This document shows, one piece after another, positions 5,304 through 5,576 of a stretch of 5,576 nucleotides of DNA. Source of the DNA: DAOTTY01 sp034437575 (GTDB lineage Bacteria; Chloroflexota; Anaerolineae; Aggregatilineales; Phototrophicaceae). The notes beneath the pieces are model-generated. The model made no database searches. It was not told the DNA's origin and saw only the letters and a program-made list of their open reading frames with translations. The DNA lies in NCBI GenBank assembly GCA_034437575.1, contig DAOTTY010000412.1:1-5576 (forward strand), given 5' to 3'. How positions within the stretch are numbered: position 1 is the stretch's first letter; each line of letters opens with the position of its first letter. A program made the translations under genes and the position numbers.

Positions 5304-5576
5304 GCCATTAACTTCTCAATCCAACCGGCTGTTTTGGGGTGTGCTGCTGCTGATTGTGGCGGCGGCAGCCGTCCCGCGCCTGCTGATTTACGACTTCAGC
5401 CTGCCGTACATCGACCACCCCGATGAACCGAACAAATACCTGGCTGCGCTTGAGTGGCGCGGCCAATATAACAACTCCGGCTATTACAATGGCAATCCTC
5501 CAGCTTACATTGCCGTGCATTATGTGCTGCAATCCATCCTGGAAGCCGCCGGGCAGTTGGGGTTAGCTAATGCGGT
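5302..5576 (+). CDS. N-terminus of a membrane glycosyltransferase, GT39/ArnT/PMT-like (partial)
   Basis: This frame is open from the ATG at 5302 to the window edge, giving 91 residues with no stop. The N-terminus is a short polar stretch (MPLTSQSNR) followed by a transmembrane helix at about 11-29. A periplasmic loop then carries HPDEPNKYLAALEW (39-52), matching the acidic DE motif in the first extracytoplasmic loop of polyprenol-phosphate-sugar-dependent glycosyltransferases. A Tyr-rich segment ending NPPAYIAVHYVL (64-75) corresponds to the (Y)PPxY-type entry to the next helix. Such enzymes transfer sugars from lipid carriers to proteins or envelope glycans. Full members are usually 450-700 residues, so most lies outside the window. 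There is no Shine-Dalgarno, and the start codon overlaps the right arm of an inverted repeat. It is probably a separate unit from the transporter. The superfamily call is fair; the substrate is unknown. Confidence 0.7.
   Translation, partial: MPLTSQSNRLFWGVLLLIVAAAAVPRLLIYDFSLPYIDHPDEPNKYLAALEWRGQYNNSGYYNGNPPAYIAVHYVLQSILEAAGQLGLANA

Noticed and set aside
4616..5308. 230-residue minus-strand open frame
   Set aside because: It lies opposite the ATPase, whose motifs are all intact; no recognisable motifs or ribosome site.

Overview
The window looks like chromosomal DNA from a moderately GC-rich bacterium. The intergenic style (GC-rich hairpins plus runs of CCCC/GGGG), the frequent GTG starts, the patchy Shine-Dalgarno use and the gene content suggest Chloroflexota, perhaps an Anaerolineae-like lineage. 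That placement is inference; nothing here is diagnostic.

Layout. Positions 1-122 are non-coding and packed with secondary structure: two GC hairpins, a bulged C/G-rich hairpin and a four-tract G-quadruplex motif. Positions 1133-123 (minus strand) encode a complete YheT-family alpha/beta hydrolase. A divergent intergenic region (about 1146-1362) carries a good minus-strand promoter candidate and a weaker plus-strand -10 element. A plus-strand operon then runs from 1363 to 5257: PotB-type ABC permease, EF-hand protein 1, EF-hand protein 2, PotC-type ABC permease, PotA-type ABC ATPase. The spacing is tight: a gap of about 54 bases, a 1-base overlap (TGATG), a 4-base overlap (ATGA), then a 9-base gap. 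A perfect 11-bp inverted repeat follows, whose right arm runs into the start codon of a further plus-strand gene. That gene is cut by the window edge and looks like a polytopic membrane glycosyltransferase of the GT39/ArnT/PMT superfamily.

How the genes may work together. The two permeases and the ATPase are enough to form the membrane core of an importer of the spermidine/putrescine, Fe3+ and thiamine group. No solute-binding protein is encoded in the window. The striking point is that two paralogous, soluble, four-EF-hand proteins of the bacterial calerythrin/sarcoplasmic-calcium-binding type sit between the two permease genes and are translationally coupled to each other and to the second permease. 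This suggests, without proving it, an ABC transporter whose activity or assembly is tuned by cytosolic Ca2+ (or Mg2+) through dedicated EF-hand subunits. This is the candidate undescribed system in the window.
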